From Ectothiorhodospiraceae bacterium WFHF3C12 (GTDB taxonomy: Bacteria; Pseudomonadota; Gammaproteobacteria; Nitrococcales; Nitrococcaceae), in NCBI GenBank assembly GCA_013519935.1, contig JACDUA010000041.1, positions 1 to 38,588 on the forward strand: DNA of 38,588 nucleotides. Reading direction: 5' to 3'. The notes under the pieces were generated by a model that was given only the letters and a program-made list of their open reading frames with translations, was not told the origin of the DNA and did not search any database. Within the stretch, counting starts at the first letter, position 1. Each line of letters starts with the position of its first letter. The translations under genes were made by a program, and so were the position numbers. Of this stretch, positions 20,322 to 28,045 are shown in pieces.

Positions 20322-20628
20322 CCGGCGCCGGGATGCTGGCGCCCCGTCTTCCCCCGATGCCGCCCTCCGGCCGGCTAGCCCGCATGTCCGATGCGCGGAG
20401 CGAGGGCGTGAAGACGGCGGTCAAGACAAGGCGCGGGAGCATTCGGAAACGCGGGTTTGTTCGACAATACGTCGAGCGACCGGGCCGAGCGCAATGAGGG
20501 ATTGGCCGCCGGATCCGCTGCCGCGGACGTGGAACGGTGAGGCATGCGGGCGACCGCCCCGACCGGAACGACCTCACGCCCGCCCATGAGGCGGGGTTTG
20601 GCTTACCCAGCAATGCAGGGCCGAAAAC

Positions 20629-21513
20629 ATGGCGACGAATGAATCCGCAGGGAAACGCTTCCGCAAGGCACTGGAGGCTGAAAAGCCCCTCCAGATCGCC
20701 GGCACCATCAATGCCTACAGCGCGCTTTTGGCCGAGCGGGCCGGCTTCCGTGCCATCTACCTCTCGGGCGGGGGTGTGGCCAACGCCTCCTTCGGCCTGC
20801 CCGACCTGGGCATCACCATGCTCAACGACGTCGCCGAAGACGTCCGCCGCATCACCGGCGCCAGCGACCTGCCCCTGCTGGTGGATATCGACACCGGCTG
20901 GGGCGGCGCCTTCAACATAGCCCGCACCGTCCGGGACCTGACCAAGGCCGGCGCCGGCGCCGTGCACATGGAAGATCAGGTACAGGCCAAGCGCTGCGGC
21001 CACCGGCCCAACAAGGCCCTGGTCTCCACCGAGGAGATGTGCGACCGGGTCAAGGCCGCCGTGGATGCCCGCACCGACGAGCAGTTCGTCATCATGGCCC
21101 GCACCGACGCCCACGCCAGCGAGGGGCTGCAGTCCGCCATGGACCGCGCCAGCGCTTACGTGGAGGCCGGCGCCGACATGATCTTCGCCGAGGCGCTGAA
21201 CACCATCGAGGAATTCCAGACCTTCACGCGAACGGTGCAGGTGCCGGTCCTCGCCAACATCACCGAGTTCGGCAAGACGCCCTATTTCACCGTGGACGAG
21301 CTCAACCAGGCGGGCGCGTCCATGGTGCTGTATCCGCTGTCGGCCTTCCGGGCCATGAGCAAGGCGGCCCTGGCGGTCTACGAGACCATCCGGCAGGAGG
21401 GCACCCAGGAACCGGCGCTGGACCGGATGCAGACCCGGCAGGAGCTCTACGACGTGCTCGGCTACCACGAATACGAGCGCAAGCTGGACGAACTATTCGC
21501 ACAAGATAAATAG
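20629..21513 (+). CDS. prpB: 2-methylisocitrate lyase
   Basis: Splits 2-methylisocitrate into pyruvate and succinate, the last step of the methylcitrate cycle for propionate. It is 294 residues. The isocitrate-lyase-family signature KRCGHRP has Cys123, the same number as the E. coli catalytic Cys; Mg-binding DIDTGWGG is at 86-93, and [11 protein letters not shown] and the late NITEFGKTP loop are present. These match PrpB rather than AceA. No strong ribosome site is seen before ATG 20629. prpC begins 16 bp after the stop. Confidence 0.95.
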   Translation: MATNESAGKRFRKALEAEKPLQIAGTINAYSALLAERAGFRAIYLSGGGVANASFGLPDLGITMLNDVAEDVRRITGASDLPLLVDIDTGWGGAFNIARTVRDLTKAGAGAVHMEDQVQAKRCGHRPNKALVSTEEMCDRVKAAVDARTDEQFVIMARTDAHASEGLQSAMDRASAYVEAGADMIFAEALNTIEEFQTFTRTVQVPVLANITEFGKTPYFTVDELNQAGASMVLYPLSAFRAMSKAALAVYETIRQEGTQEPALDRMQTRQELYDVLGYHEYERKLDELFAQDK

Positions 21514-21529
21514 GCAGAGGGGACAGACG

Positions 21530-22657
21530 ATGGCAGAGAAGAAAGTTGGCGGCGCGGGCCTGCGGGGCCAGAGCGCGGGCGAAACCCAGCTGTGTACCGT
21601 GGGCAAGGAAGGCACCGGCCTGACCTACCGCGGCTACGACATCCACGATCTGGCCGAGCACGCTCAGTTCGAGGAAGTGGCCTACCTGCTGCTCAAGGGC
21701 GAGCTGCCGACACGCCCGCAGCTCGACGCCTACAACGAGCGCCTCAAGGCCCGCCGCGGCCTGCCCCAGGCTCTGAAGGAAGTGCTGGAGCGGATTCCGA
21801 AGTCGGCCCACCCCATGGACGTGATGCGCACCGGCTGCTCCATGCTGGGCAACCTGGAGACCGAGCAGAGCTTCGACGAGCAGGAAGACCATATCGACCG
21901 TATTGTCGCCGCGCTGCCCGGCATCATTACGTACTGGTACCGTTACAGCCACGACGGCGTGCGCATCGACACGGCAACAGACGACGACTCCATCGGCGCC
22001 CAGTTCCTGCACCTGCTCCACGGCGAGAAGCCCAACGAGCTGCACGAGAAGGTCATGCAGGCCTCGCTGATCCTCTACGCGGAGCACGAGTTCAACGCCT
22101 CCACGTTCACCGCGCGGGTCTGCGCCTCGACGCTCTCGGACATCCATTCCTGCGTCACCGGCGCCATCGGCTCCCTGCGCGGCCCGCTGCACGGCGGCGC
22201 CAACGAGGCGGCCATGGAAATGATCGAGAAGTGGTCCAGCCCCGACGAGGCCGAGCGCGAGCTGCTGGGCATGCTCGAGCGCAAGGACAAGATCATGGGC
22301 TTCGGCCACGCCATCTACCGCACCAAGGACCCGCGCAACGCCATCATCAAGAAGTGGGCTAAGCAGCTGGCGGACGAGGTGGGCGACACCACGCTCTACG
22401 CGGTCTCCGAGCGAGTCGAGGAAGTGATGTGGCGCGAGAAGCAGCTCTTCCCCAATGCCGACTTCTTCCACGCCAGTGCCTACCATTTCATGGGCATACC
22501 GACGAAGCTGTTCACGCCCATCTTCGTCATGTCCCGCGCCACGGGCTGGACCGCCCACGTGATGGAGCAGCGCGCCAACAACCGCATCATCCGTCCCAGT
22601 GCCGATTACACCGGGCCGGATCTGCGGGAGTACGTGCCGATAGAGAAGCGCGGCTGA
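21530..22657 (+). CDS. prpC: 2-methylcitrate synthase
   Basis: Condenses propionyl-CoA with oxaloacetate to 2-methylcitrate. The 375-residue protein is a citrate-synthase fold with the active-site triad His221 (GPLHGGANEAAM), His260 (GFGHAIYRTKDPRN) and Asp311. The short length and position after prpB fit PrpC rather than GltA. GAGGGGA precedes ATG 21530. The stop codon lies inside a 23-bp tandem duplication, and the next 115 bp to acnD hold a REP-like element. Confidence 0.95.
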   Translation: MAEKKVGGAGLRGQSAGETQLCTVGKEGTGLTYRGYDIHDLAEHAQFEEVAYLLLKGELPTRPQLDAYNERLKARRGLPQALKEVLERIPKSAHPMDVMRTGCSMLGNLETEQSFDEQEDHIDRIVAALPGIITYWYRYSHDGVRIDTATDDDSIGAQFLHLLHGEKPNELHEKVMQASLILYAEHEFNASTFTARVCASTLSDIHSCVTGAIGSLRGPLHGGANEAAMEMIEKWSSPDEAERELLGMLERKDKIMGFGHAIYRTKDPRNAIIKKWAKQLADEVGDTTLYAVSERVEEVMWREKQLFPNADFFHASAYHFMGIPTKLFTPIFVMSRATGWTAHVMEQRANNRIIRPSADYTGPDLREYVPIEKRG

Positions 22658-22693
22658 AGCCTGCCGCGTAGCGCGGCTGAAGCCTGCCGCGTA
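22648..22693 (+). repeat. Perfect 23-bp tandem duplication over the prpC stop codon
   Basis: Two adjacent identical 23-bp units, 22648-22670 and 22671-22693, each starting GCGCGGCTGAAG and ending GCCGCGTA. The first contains the last codons and the TGA of prpC, so the second is a non-coding copy of the gene end. Confidence 0.85.
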
Positions 22694-22700
22694 GTTAACC

Positions 22701-22739
22701 GTAGGGTGGGTGAAGCGGCGCAGCCGCGGAACCCACCAT
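22701..22739 (+). repeat. REP-like element between prpC and acnD
   Basis: GTAGGGTGGGT at the left, ACCCACC at 22731-22737, and an inner stem GCGGC-GCA-GCCGC. The outer arms GGTGGGT / ACCCACC and the leading GTAG match the RAYT-flanking repeats at 27233-27919, but the insert between the arms is longer and itself palindromic. Confidence 0.6.
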
Positions 22740-22772
22740 CGCACCATAGGCACCACGCCGGGTGAAACGCCG

Positions 22773-25385
22773 ATGAACACGCAATACCGCAAGCCCCTAC
22801 CGGGCACGAATCTCGACTACTTCGACACCCGCGCCGCGGTGGAGGACATCCAGCCGGGCGCCTACGACAGGTTGCCCTATACCTCCAGGGTGCTGGCGGA
22901 GAACCTGGTGCGCCGCTGCGACCCGGCGACGCTGACCGATTCCCTCAAGCAGCTCATCTACCGCAAACGGGACCTGGACTTCCCCTGGTACCCGGCCCGG
23001 GTGGTCTGCCACGACATCCTCGGCCAGACGGCCCTGGTGGATCTCGCCGGCCTGCGCGACGCCATCGCCGAGAAGGGCGGCGACCCGGCCAAGGTGAACC
23101 CGGTGGTGCCGACCCAGCTCATCGTCGATCACTCCCTGGCCGTGGAATGCGGCGGCTTCGACCCGGACGCCTTCCGGAAGAACCGGGAGATCGAGGACCG
23201 GCGCAACGAGGACCGCTTCCACTTCATCGACTGGACCAAGAAGGCGTTCAACAACGTGGACGTCATCCCGCCCGGCAACGGCATCATGCACCAGATCAAC
23301 CTGGAGAAGATGTCGCCGGTGGTCCAGGCCCGGGACGGCGTCGCCTTTCCGGACACCTGCGTGGGCACCGACAGCCACACGCCTCACGTGGACGCCCTGG
23401 GCGTCATCGCCATCGGCGTCGGCGGCCTGGAGGCGGAGAGCGTCATGCTCGGCCAGCCCTCGTTCATGCGCCTGCCGGACATCGTCGGCGTGGAGCTCAC
23501 CGGCAAACCGCAGCCGGGCATCACCGCCACGGACATCGTCCTGGCACTGACCGAGTTCCTGCGCAAGGAACGCGTGGTCTCCGCGTATCTGGAGTTCTTC
23601 GGCGAGGGCGCCCGGGCGCTGACCGTGGGCGACCGCGCCACCATCTCCAACATGACCCCGGAGTACGGGGCCACGGCGGCGATGTTCTCCATTGACGAGC
23701 AGACCATCGACTACCTCCGGCTCACCGGCCGCGAGGACGAGCAGGTCAAGCTGGTGGAGACCTACGCCCGGGAGGCCGGCCTGTGGGCGGATGCCGTGGA
23801 AGGCGCCGATTACGAGCGGGTGCTTACCTTCGACCTGTCGGCCGTCGACCGCACCATGGCCGGCCCATCCAACCCCCACCGGCGCCTGCCCACATCCCAG
23901 CTCGCCGAGCGCGGCATCGCCGGCGAGTGGGAGGAAAAGGAGGGCCAGATGCCCGATGGCGCGGTGATCATCGCCGCCATCACCAGCTGCACCAACACGT
24001 CCAACCCGCGCAACGTGGTCGCCGCCGGGCTGCTGGCCAAGAAGGCCAACGAGATGGGCCTGACCCGCAAGCCCTGGGTGAAGACCTCCCTGGCGCCGGG
24101 GTCCAAGGCGGTGCAGCTCTACCTGGAGGAGTCGAACCTACTGGGCGAGCTGGAGAGCCTCGGCTTCGGCATCGTCGGCTTCGCCTGCACCAGCTGCAAC
24201 GGCATGTCCGGCGCCCTGGACCCCGAAATTCAGCAGGAGATCATTGACCGGGACCTGTATTCCACCGCCGTGCTCTCCGGCAACCGTAACTTCGACGGCC
24301 GCATCCATCCCTACGCCAAGCAGGCCTTCCTGGCCTCGCCGCCGCTGGTAGTGGCCTACGCCATCGCCGGCACGGTGCGCTTCGACATCGAGAAGGACGC
24401 GCTGGGCTACGACAAGGACGGCAACCCGATCACCCTCAAGGACCTCTGGCCCTCCGACGAGGAGATCGACCGGATCGTCCGCGAGAGCGTGAAGCCGGAG
24501 CAGTTCCGCAACGTCTACACGCCGATGTTCAACATCAAGGTGGAACAGGGCGAGCAGGTCAGTCCGCTTTACGACTGGCGGCCCATGAGCACCTACATAC
24601 GCCGTCCGCCGTACTGGGAAGGCGCGTTCGCCGACAAGCCGGCGCTCAAGGGCATGCGGCCCCTGGCGGTGTTGCCGGACAACATCACCACGGACCATCT
24701 CTCGCCATCCAATGCCATCCTCCCGGACAGCGCGGCCGGCGAGTACCTGGCGAAAATGGGCCTGCCGGAGGAGGACTTCAACTCCTACGCCACCCATCGC
24801 GGCGACCACCTGACCGCCCAGCGGGCGACCCTGGCCAACCCCAAGCTGTTCAACGAGATGGTGCGGGACGACAACGGCGAGGTGCGCCAGGGCTCGCTCA
24901 CCCGGCTGGAGCCGGAGGGCGAGGTCATGCGCATGTGGGACGCCATCGAGACCTATCAGCAGCGCAAGCAGCCGCTGATCATTGTCGCCGGCGCCGACTA
25001 CGGCCAGGGCTCCTCCCGGGACTGGGCCGCCAAGGGCGTGCGCCTGGCGGGCGTCGAGGCCATCGTCGCCGAGGGTTTCGAGCGCATTCACCGCACCAAC
25101 CTGGTGGGCATGGGCGTGCTGCCCCTGCAGTTCCAGGAAGGCACCTCGCGCAAGACCTTGGGGATAGACGGCAGCGAGACGTATGACGTGGAGGGCGAGC
25201 CCGCCCCCGGCGCCACGCTGACGCTGGTGATCCATCGCAAGGACGGGGAAACCGAGCAGGTGCCGGTAATCTGCCGCCTGGACACCGAGGACGAGCTGAC
25301 CACCTACAACGCCGGCGGCATCCTGCAGCGGTTTGCCAAGGAGTTCATGGGGGAAGAGACGGATACGCAGGCGGTTAGCAGCTGA
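22773..25385 (+). CDS. acnD: Fe/S-dependent 2-methylisocitrate (2-methylcitrate) dehydratase AcnD
   Basis: Aconitase-family enzyme that with PrpF replaces or supplements PrpD: it dehydrates 2-methylcitrate to a methylaconitate isomer that PrpF converts for hydration. It is 870 residues from ATG 22773. The 4Fe-4S ligands are Cys406 (ITSCTNTSNPRN), Cys472 and Cys475 (ACTSCNGMSG); the C-terminal swivel domain has GADYGQGSSRDWAAKG and GFERIHRTNLVGMGVLP. The gene sits in a prp cluster with prpF, which distinguishes it from AcnA. The frame is open upstream to 22710, but only 22773 gives the family N-terminus. Confidence 0.93.
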   Translation: MNTQYRKPLPGTNLDYFDTRAAVEDIQPGAYDRLPYTSRVLAENLVRRCDPATLTDSLKQLIYRKRDLDFPWYPARVVCHDILGQTALVDLAGLRDAIAEKGGDPAKVNPVVPTQLIVDHSLAVECGGFDPDAFRKNREIEDRRNEDRFHFIDWTKKAFNNVDVIPPGNGIMHQINLEKMSPVVQARDGVAFPDTCVGTDSHTPHVDALGVIAIGVGGLEAESVMLGQPSFMRLPDIVGVELTGKPQPGITATDIVLALTEFLRKERVVSAYLEFFGEGARALTVGDRATISNMTPEYGATAAMFSIDEQTIDYLRLTGREDEQVKLVETYAREAGLWADAVEGADYERVLTFDLSAVDRTMAGPSNPHRRLPTSQLAERGIAGEWEEKEGQMPDGAVIIAAITSCTNTSNPRNVVAAGLLAKKANEMGLTRKPWVKTSLAPGSKAVQLYLEESNLLGELESLGFGIVGFACTSCNGMSGALDPEIQQEIIDRDLYSTAVLSGNRNFDGRIHPYAKQAFLASPPLVVAYAIAGTVRFDIEKDALGYDKDGNPITLKDLWPSDEEIDRIVRESVKPEQFRNVYTPMFNIKVEQGEQVSPLYDWRPMSTYIRRPPYWEGAFADKPALKGMRPLAVLPDNITTDHLSPSNAILPDSAAGEYLAKMGLPEEDFNSYATHRGDHLTAQRATLANPKLFNEMVRDDNGEVRQGSLTRLEPEGEVMRMWDAIETYQQRKQPLIIVAGADYGQGSSRDWAAKGVRLAGVEAIVAEGFERIHRTNLVGMGVLPLQFQEGTSRKTLGIDGSETYDVEGEPAPGATLTLVIHRKDGETEQVPVICRLDTEDELTTYNAGGILQRFAKEFMGEETDTQAVSS

Positions 25386-25394
25386 CGCTGCTCT

Positions 25395-25509
25395 CCCCCT
25401 CTCTCCCAGCCCCTCTCCCACGAGGGGAGAGGGGAGTTCAGTGCCCCGAGGAAAGGGGCGTGCCGCCGTCAACCCCTCTCCCTCGATGGGAGAGGGGTTG
25501 GGGAGAGGG
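25395..25509. repeat. Left inverted hairpin pair of the DUF559 unit
   Basis: Two hairpins with identical 10-bp stems CCCCTCTCCC / GGGAGAGGGG: 25410-25434 (loop ACGAG) and 25473-25497 (loop TCGAT), 38 bp apart. Outer flanks are inverted to each other: CTCTCTCCCAG before the first and TTGGGGAGAGGG after the second. The spacer contains a small CCCC/GGGG stem. Confidence 0.85.
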
Positions 25510-25574
25510 TGAAGTAGAACAAACGCTCCCAGGAAGGGAGCTGACGAAAGCTCGACCGGTCATGGAGGACCACA

Positions 25575-25940
25575 ATGGACCAGAAGCGCTTCGCGCGCAC
25601 GCTGCGCCGGAACATGACGGACGCCGAGAGGCGACTGTGGCGCCATCTACGGGCCTACCGTCTCAACGGCCGGAAATTCCGCCGCCAGCAGCCCATCGGC
25701 CCTTACGTGGTTGACTTCGTCCACTTCAGCGCCATGGTCATCGTCGAATGCGACGGCGGCCAGCACAATACGGGCACTGCGGATAAAGCGCGTGACCGTT
25801 GGCTACAGCGGCAGGGCTTTACAGTCCTGCGCTACTGGAATCACCAGATACTGAACCAAACGGACCTTGTGTTAGAGGACATTCTGAAGAAATTACCCCC
25901 TCTCCCCCGGCCCCTCTCCCACGTGGGGAGAGGGGAGTGA
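25575..25940 (+). CDS. DUF559 (Vsr-like, PD-(D/E)XK) nuclease-fold protein
   Basis: A 121-residue protein of the DUF559 family, which is related to very-short-patch-repair endonucleases. Seen: N-terminal ARTLRRNMTDAERRLWRHLR, then KFRRQQPIGPYVVDF with the first active-site Asp, then IVECDGGQHN (E-x-D-G-x-x-H, with Cys where most have Leu or Val), and GFTVLRYWN near the end. The domain is complete by about residue 106; the last 15 residues (LPPLPRPLSHVGRGE) are the translated edge of the right-hand repeat. GGAGG precedes ATG 25575. It sits between acnD and prpF, same strand, bracketed by hairpin pairs. Nuclease activity and target are not known. Confidence 0.85.
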   Translation: MDQKRFARTLRRNMTDAERRLWRHLRAYRLNGRKFRRQQPIGPYVVDFVHFSAMVIVECDGGQHNTGTADKARDRWLQRQGFTVLRYWNHQILNQTDLVLEDILKKLPPLPRPLSHVGRGE

Positions 25941-26013
25941 CCGGCACCCCGCAGCCGACGGTACCGACATTAAACCCCTCTCCCCTCGCGGGAGAGGGGC
26001 TGGGGAGAGGGGG
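25896..26013. repeat. Right inverted hairpin pair of the DUF559 unit
   Basis: Hairpins 25911-25935 (loop ACGTG) and 25975-25999 (loop CTCGC) with the same 10-bp CCCCTCTCCC / GGGAGAGGGG stems, 39 bp apart. Flanks CCCCCTCTCCCCCGG before and CTGGGGAGAGGGGG after mirror each other. The DUF559 stop (25938-25940) is just past the first hairpin. The pair ends 26 bp before prpF. Confidence 0.85.
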
Positions 26014-26039
26014 ACGCAACAATCCGGAGCAACTAACCC

Positions 26040-27218
26040 ATGACCCATACACCACAGATCCGCGTCCCGGCCACCTACATGCGCGGCGGCACCAGCAAAG
26101 GCGTTTTCTTCAAGTTGTCCGACCTGCCGGAGACGGCGCAGCAGCCCGGCCCGGCGCGCGACGCCCTGCTGCTGCGGGTCATCGGCAGCCCGGACCCCTA
26201 CGGCAAGCACACCGACGGCATGGGCGGGGCCACCTCCTCCACGTCGAAAACGGTGATCCTGTCGAAGAGCGATAGCCCCGACCACGACGTGGACTACCTC
26301 TTCGGCCAGGTCTCCATCGACAAGCCCTTCATCGACTGGAGCGGCAACTGCGGCAACCTCACCGCCGCCGTAGGCGCATTCGCGATCAACAACGGCCTGA
26401 TCGACGCCGCGCGCATCCCCGCGAACGGCCACTGCACCGTGCGTATCTGGCAGGCGAATATCGAGAAGACCATCGTCGCCCACATTCCCGTCACCAACGG
26501 CGCGGTGCAGGAGACCGGCGACTTCGAGCTGGACGGCGTCACGTTCCCCGCCGCCGAGGTGCAGATCGAGTTCATGGACCCGGCCGACGGCGAGGGAGCG
26601 ATCTTCCCCACGGGCAACGTGGTGGACGATCTGGAAGTGCCCGGTGTCGGCACCCTGAAGGCCACCATGATCAACGCCGGCATCCCCACCATCTTCGTCA
26701 ACGCCGGGGATATCGGCTACACCGGCACCGAGCTCCAGGGCGCCATCAACGAGGACACCAGGGCACTGGCAATGTTCGAGACCATCCGCGCCCATGGCGG
26801 CGTGAAGATGGGCCTCTACCAGCACGTGGACGAGGCCCAGCAGCGCCAGCACACACCCAAGGTGGCCTTCGTGGCCCCGCCGAAGGATTACACCGCCTCC
26901 AGCGGCAAGGCCATCAAGGCCAGCGACATCGAACTGCTGGTCCGGGCGCTGTCCATGGGCAAGCTCCACCACGCCATGATGGGCACCGCCGCGGTGGCCA
27001 TCGCCTCCGCCGCCGCCATCCCGGGCACCCTGGTGAATCTGGCCGCCGGCGGCGACGACCGGACGTCCGTCCACTTCGGCCACCCCAGCGGCACCCTGAG
27101 GGTGGGCGCCGAGGCCAGTCAGGTGGACGGTGCCTGGAACGTGGACAAGGCCGTCATGAGCCGCAGCGCCCGGATCCTCATGGAGGGCTGGGTACGTGTG
27201 CCGGGGGATGCATTCTGA
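26040..27218 (+). CDS. prpF: 2-methylaconitate isomerase, AcnD-accessory protein PrpF
   Basis: PrpF isomerises the trans/cis forms of 2-methylaconitate so that the AcnD route works; it belongs to the diaminopimelate-epimerase-like fold. It is 392 residues and starts TPQIRVPATYMRGGTSKGVFF, the family signature, with the later SGNCGNLTAAVGAFA block (Cys near the conserved active site) and LSMGKLHHAMMGTAAVA. It is normally next to acnD; here a DUF559-repeat unit separates them. A RAYT-repeat unit follows before prpD. Confidence 0.95.
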   Translation: MTHTPQIRVPATYMRGGTSKGVFFKLSDLPETAQQPGPARDALLLRVIGSPDPYGKHTDGMGGATSSTSKTVILSKSDSPDHDVDYLFGQVSIDKPFIDWSGNCGNLTAAVGAFAINNGLIDAARIPANGHCTVRIWQANIEKTIVAHIPVTNGAVQETGDFELDGVTFPAAEVQIEFMDPADGEGAIFPTGNVVDDLEVPGVGTLKATMINAGIPTIFVNAGDIGYTGTELQGAINEDTRALAMFETIRAHGGVKMGLYQHVDEAQQRQHTPKVAFVAPPKDYTASSGKAIKASDIELLVRALSMGKLHHAMMGTAAVAIASAAAIPGTLVNLAAGGDDRTSVHFGHPSGTLRVGAEASQVDGAWNVDKAVMSRSARILMEGWVRVPGDAF

Positions 27219-27232
27219 CCTCGATCAGGGTT

Positions 27233-27294
27233 GGTGGGCTGTCGCCCACCTTACGGACCCTGCGACATCTGGGTAGGGTGGGCGACAGCCCACC
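27233..27294. repeat. Left REP pair (REPIN-like) of the RAYT unit
   Basis: Two inverted REPs: GGTGGGC-TGTC-GCCCACC at 27233-27250 followed by TTACG, and GTAG-GGTGGGC-GACA-GCCCACC at 27273-27294. Each has a 7-bp stem and 4-nt loop, and the loops are reverse complements of each other. The pair ends 25 bp before the RAYT start. Confidence 0.88.
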
Positions 27295-27319
27295 GCAACC
27301 AGAATGAGGACATACGGAC

Positions 27320-27901
27320 ATGTCCAATTCCCGGCGCGCCGCTGTTCCGGGCGGCACGTTCTTCTTTACGGTCACGTTGGCGGACCGGACATCTTCGTTG
27401 CTCACCGACCAAGTTGACGTCCTGCGTCACTGCTATGCCGAAGTCCAGCGGGAAAGGCCATTCCAAACCGTTGCCGTTTGTCTCCTCCCCGACCACTTGC
27501 ACGCCGTTTGGCGACTGCCACCACCCAAAGACGCCGACTTCTCGACGCGCTGGCAGCGCATCAAAGCCCGCTTTTCGCGGCATCTCCCACCCCGCCGCGA
27601 GCGAAGCCCCAGCAAGGTCCGGCATCGGGAAAAAGGCATCTGGCAGCGCCGGTTCTGGGAGCACAAGATTCGCGACGAGGATGACCTGCGGCGGTACGTG
27701 GACTATATCCACTTCAACCCGGTCAAGCATGGCCTCGTCGAGCGGGTAGCGGATTGGCCGTATTCCAGCTTTCACCGTTACGTGAGTGAAGGGAAGTTGC
27801 CGTTGGACTGGGGCGGTCCGGCCGCCAGTCAGTTGGTTGGCGACGTCGGGGAGTGTCCCGGTGGGCTATCGCCCACCCTACGTTGGGACCATGGCCCGTA
27901 G
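27320..27901 (+). CDS. rayT: REP-associated tyrosine transposase (RAYT, IS200-like Y1/HUH)
   Basis: A 193-codon member of the RAYT family, single-copy relatives of IS200/IS605 TnpA that cut at REP hairpins. Seen: N-terminal FFFTVTLADR, HUH motif LLPDHLHAVWRLP, then IWQRRFWEHKIRDEDDLRRY and catalytic-Tyr region YVDYIHFNPVKHGLV, then WPYSSFHRYV. The last 17 or so residues are read from the downstream REP pair and the stop TAG is part of a REP (GTAGGG). Codon choice (TTG, TTT, CAA) looks less GC-biased than in the flanking prp genes, suggesting acquisition. TGAGGA precedes ATG 27320. It is in operon direction between prpF and prpD. Confidence 0.9.
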   Translation: MSNSRRAAVPGGTFFFTVTLADRTSSLLTDQVDVLRHCYAEVQRERPFQTVAVCLLPDHLHAVWRLPPPKDADFSTRWQRIKARFSRHLPPRRERSPSKVRHREKGIWQRRFWEHKIRDEDDLRRYVDYIHFNPVKHGLVERVADWPYSSFHRYVSEGKLPLDWGGPAASQLVGDVGECPGGLSPTLRWDHGP

Positions 27902-27919
27902 GGTGGGCGGCAGCCCACC
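27860..27919. repeat. Right REP pair (REPIN-like) of the RAYT unit
   Basis: GGTGGGC-TATC-GCCCACC followed by CTACG (27860-27882) and GTAG-GGTGGGC-GGCA-GCCCACC (27898-27919), again inverted to each other. The first lies inside the RAYT reading frame and the second supplies its stop codon. Confidence 0.88.
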
Positions 27920-28045
27920 ATCGCGGTTCGGGTGGTCGGGGTTTAGACCCCGCCCGGCAGTCACCATCCATGGAGATGAGCCGCATGTCCCATCGGCCCT
28001 TGGCAAGATCACCCTGGACAACCCGAGACCACGGAGGCCCATGCC

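Larger units (their letters stand above)
20073..20628. other. Divergent control region between the Ada-AlkA gene and prpB
   Basis: A 556-bp gap. Contents: an AT-rich stretch (20208-20260), a promoter candidate, a nested palindrome at 20284-20321 abutting TCCCGGCGCCGGGA (20320-20333), and TTGTTCGACAA at 20457-20467, a GntR-operator-like dyad. A short frame (ATG 20291 to stop 20497, 68 codons) starts near GAGGAAGG, but its Arg/Pro-rich product is unrecognised and it overlaps the palindrome, so it is not called. No prp regulator gene is present. Confidence 0.55.

Noticed and set aside
20291-20497. 68-codon frame with a GAGGAAGG ribosome-like site upstream of prpB
   Set aside because: Overlaps the nested palindrome; Arg/Pro-rich product without recognisable features. 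A leader peptide cannot be excluded but is not supported.
22648-22693. 23-bp direct repeat as an attachment site of an integrated element
   Set aside because: The copies are directly adjacent with nothing between them and no integrase is nearby.
25395-26013. Possible CRISPR array (repeated CCCCTCTCCC units)
   Set aside because: Only four units, each an internal palindrome in inverted pairs, not direct repeats with regular unique spacers, and no cas genes.
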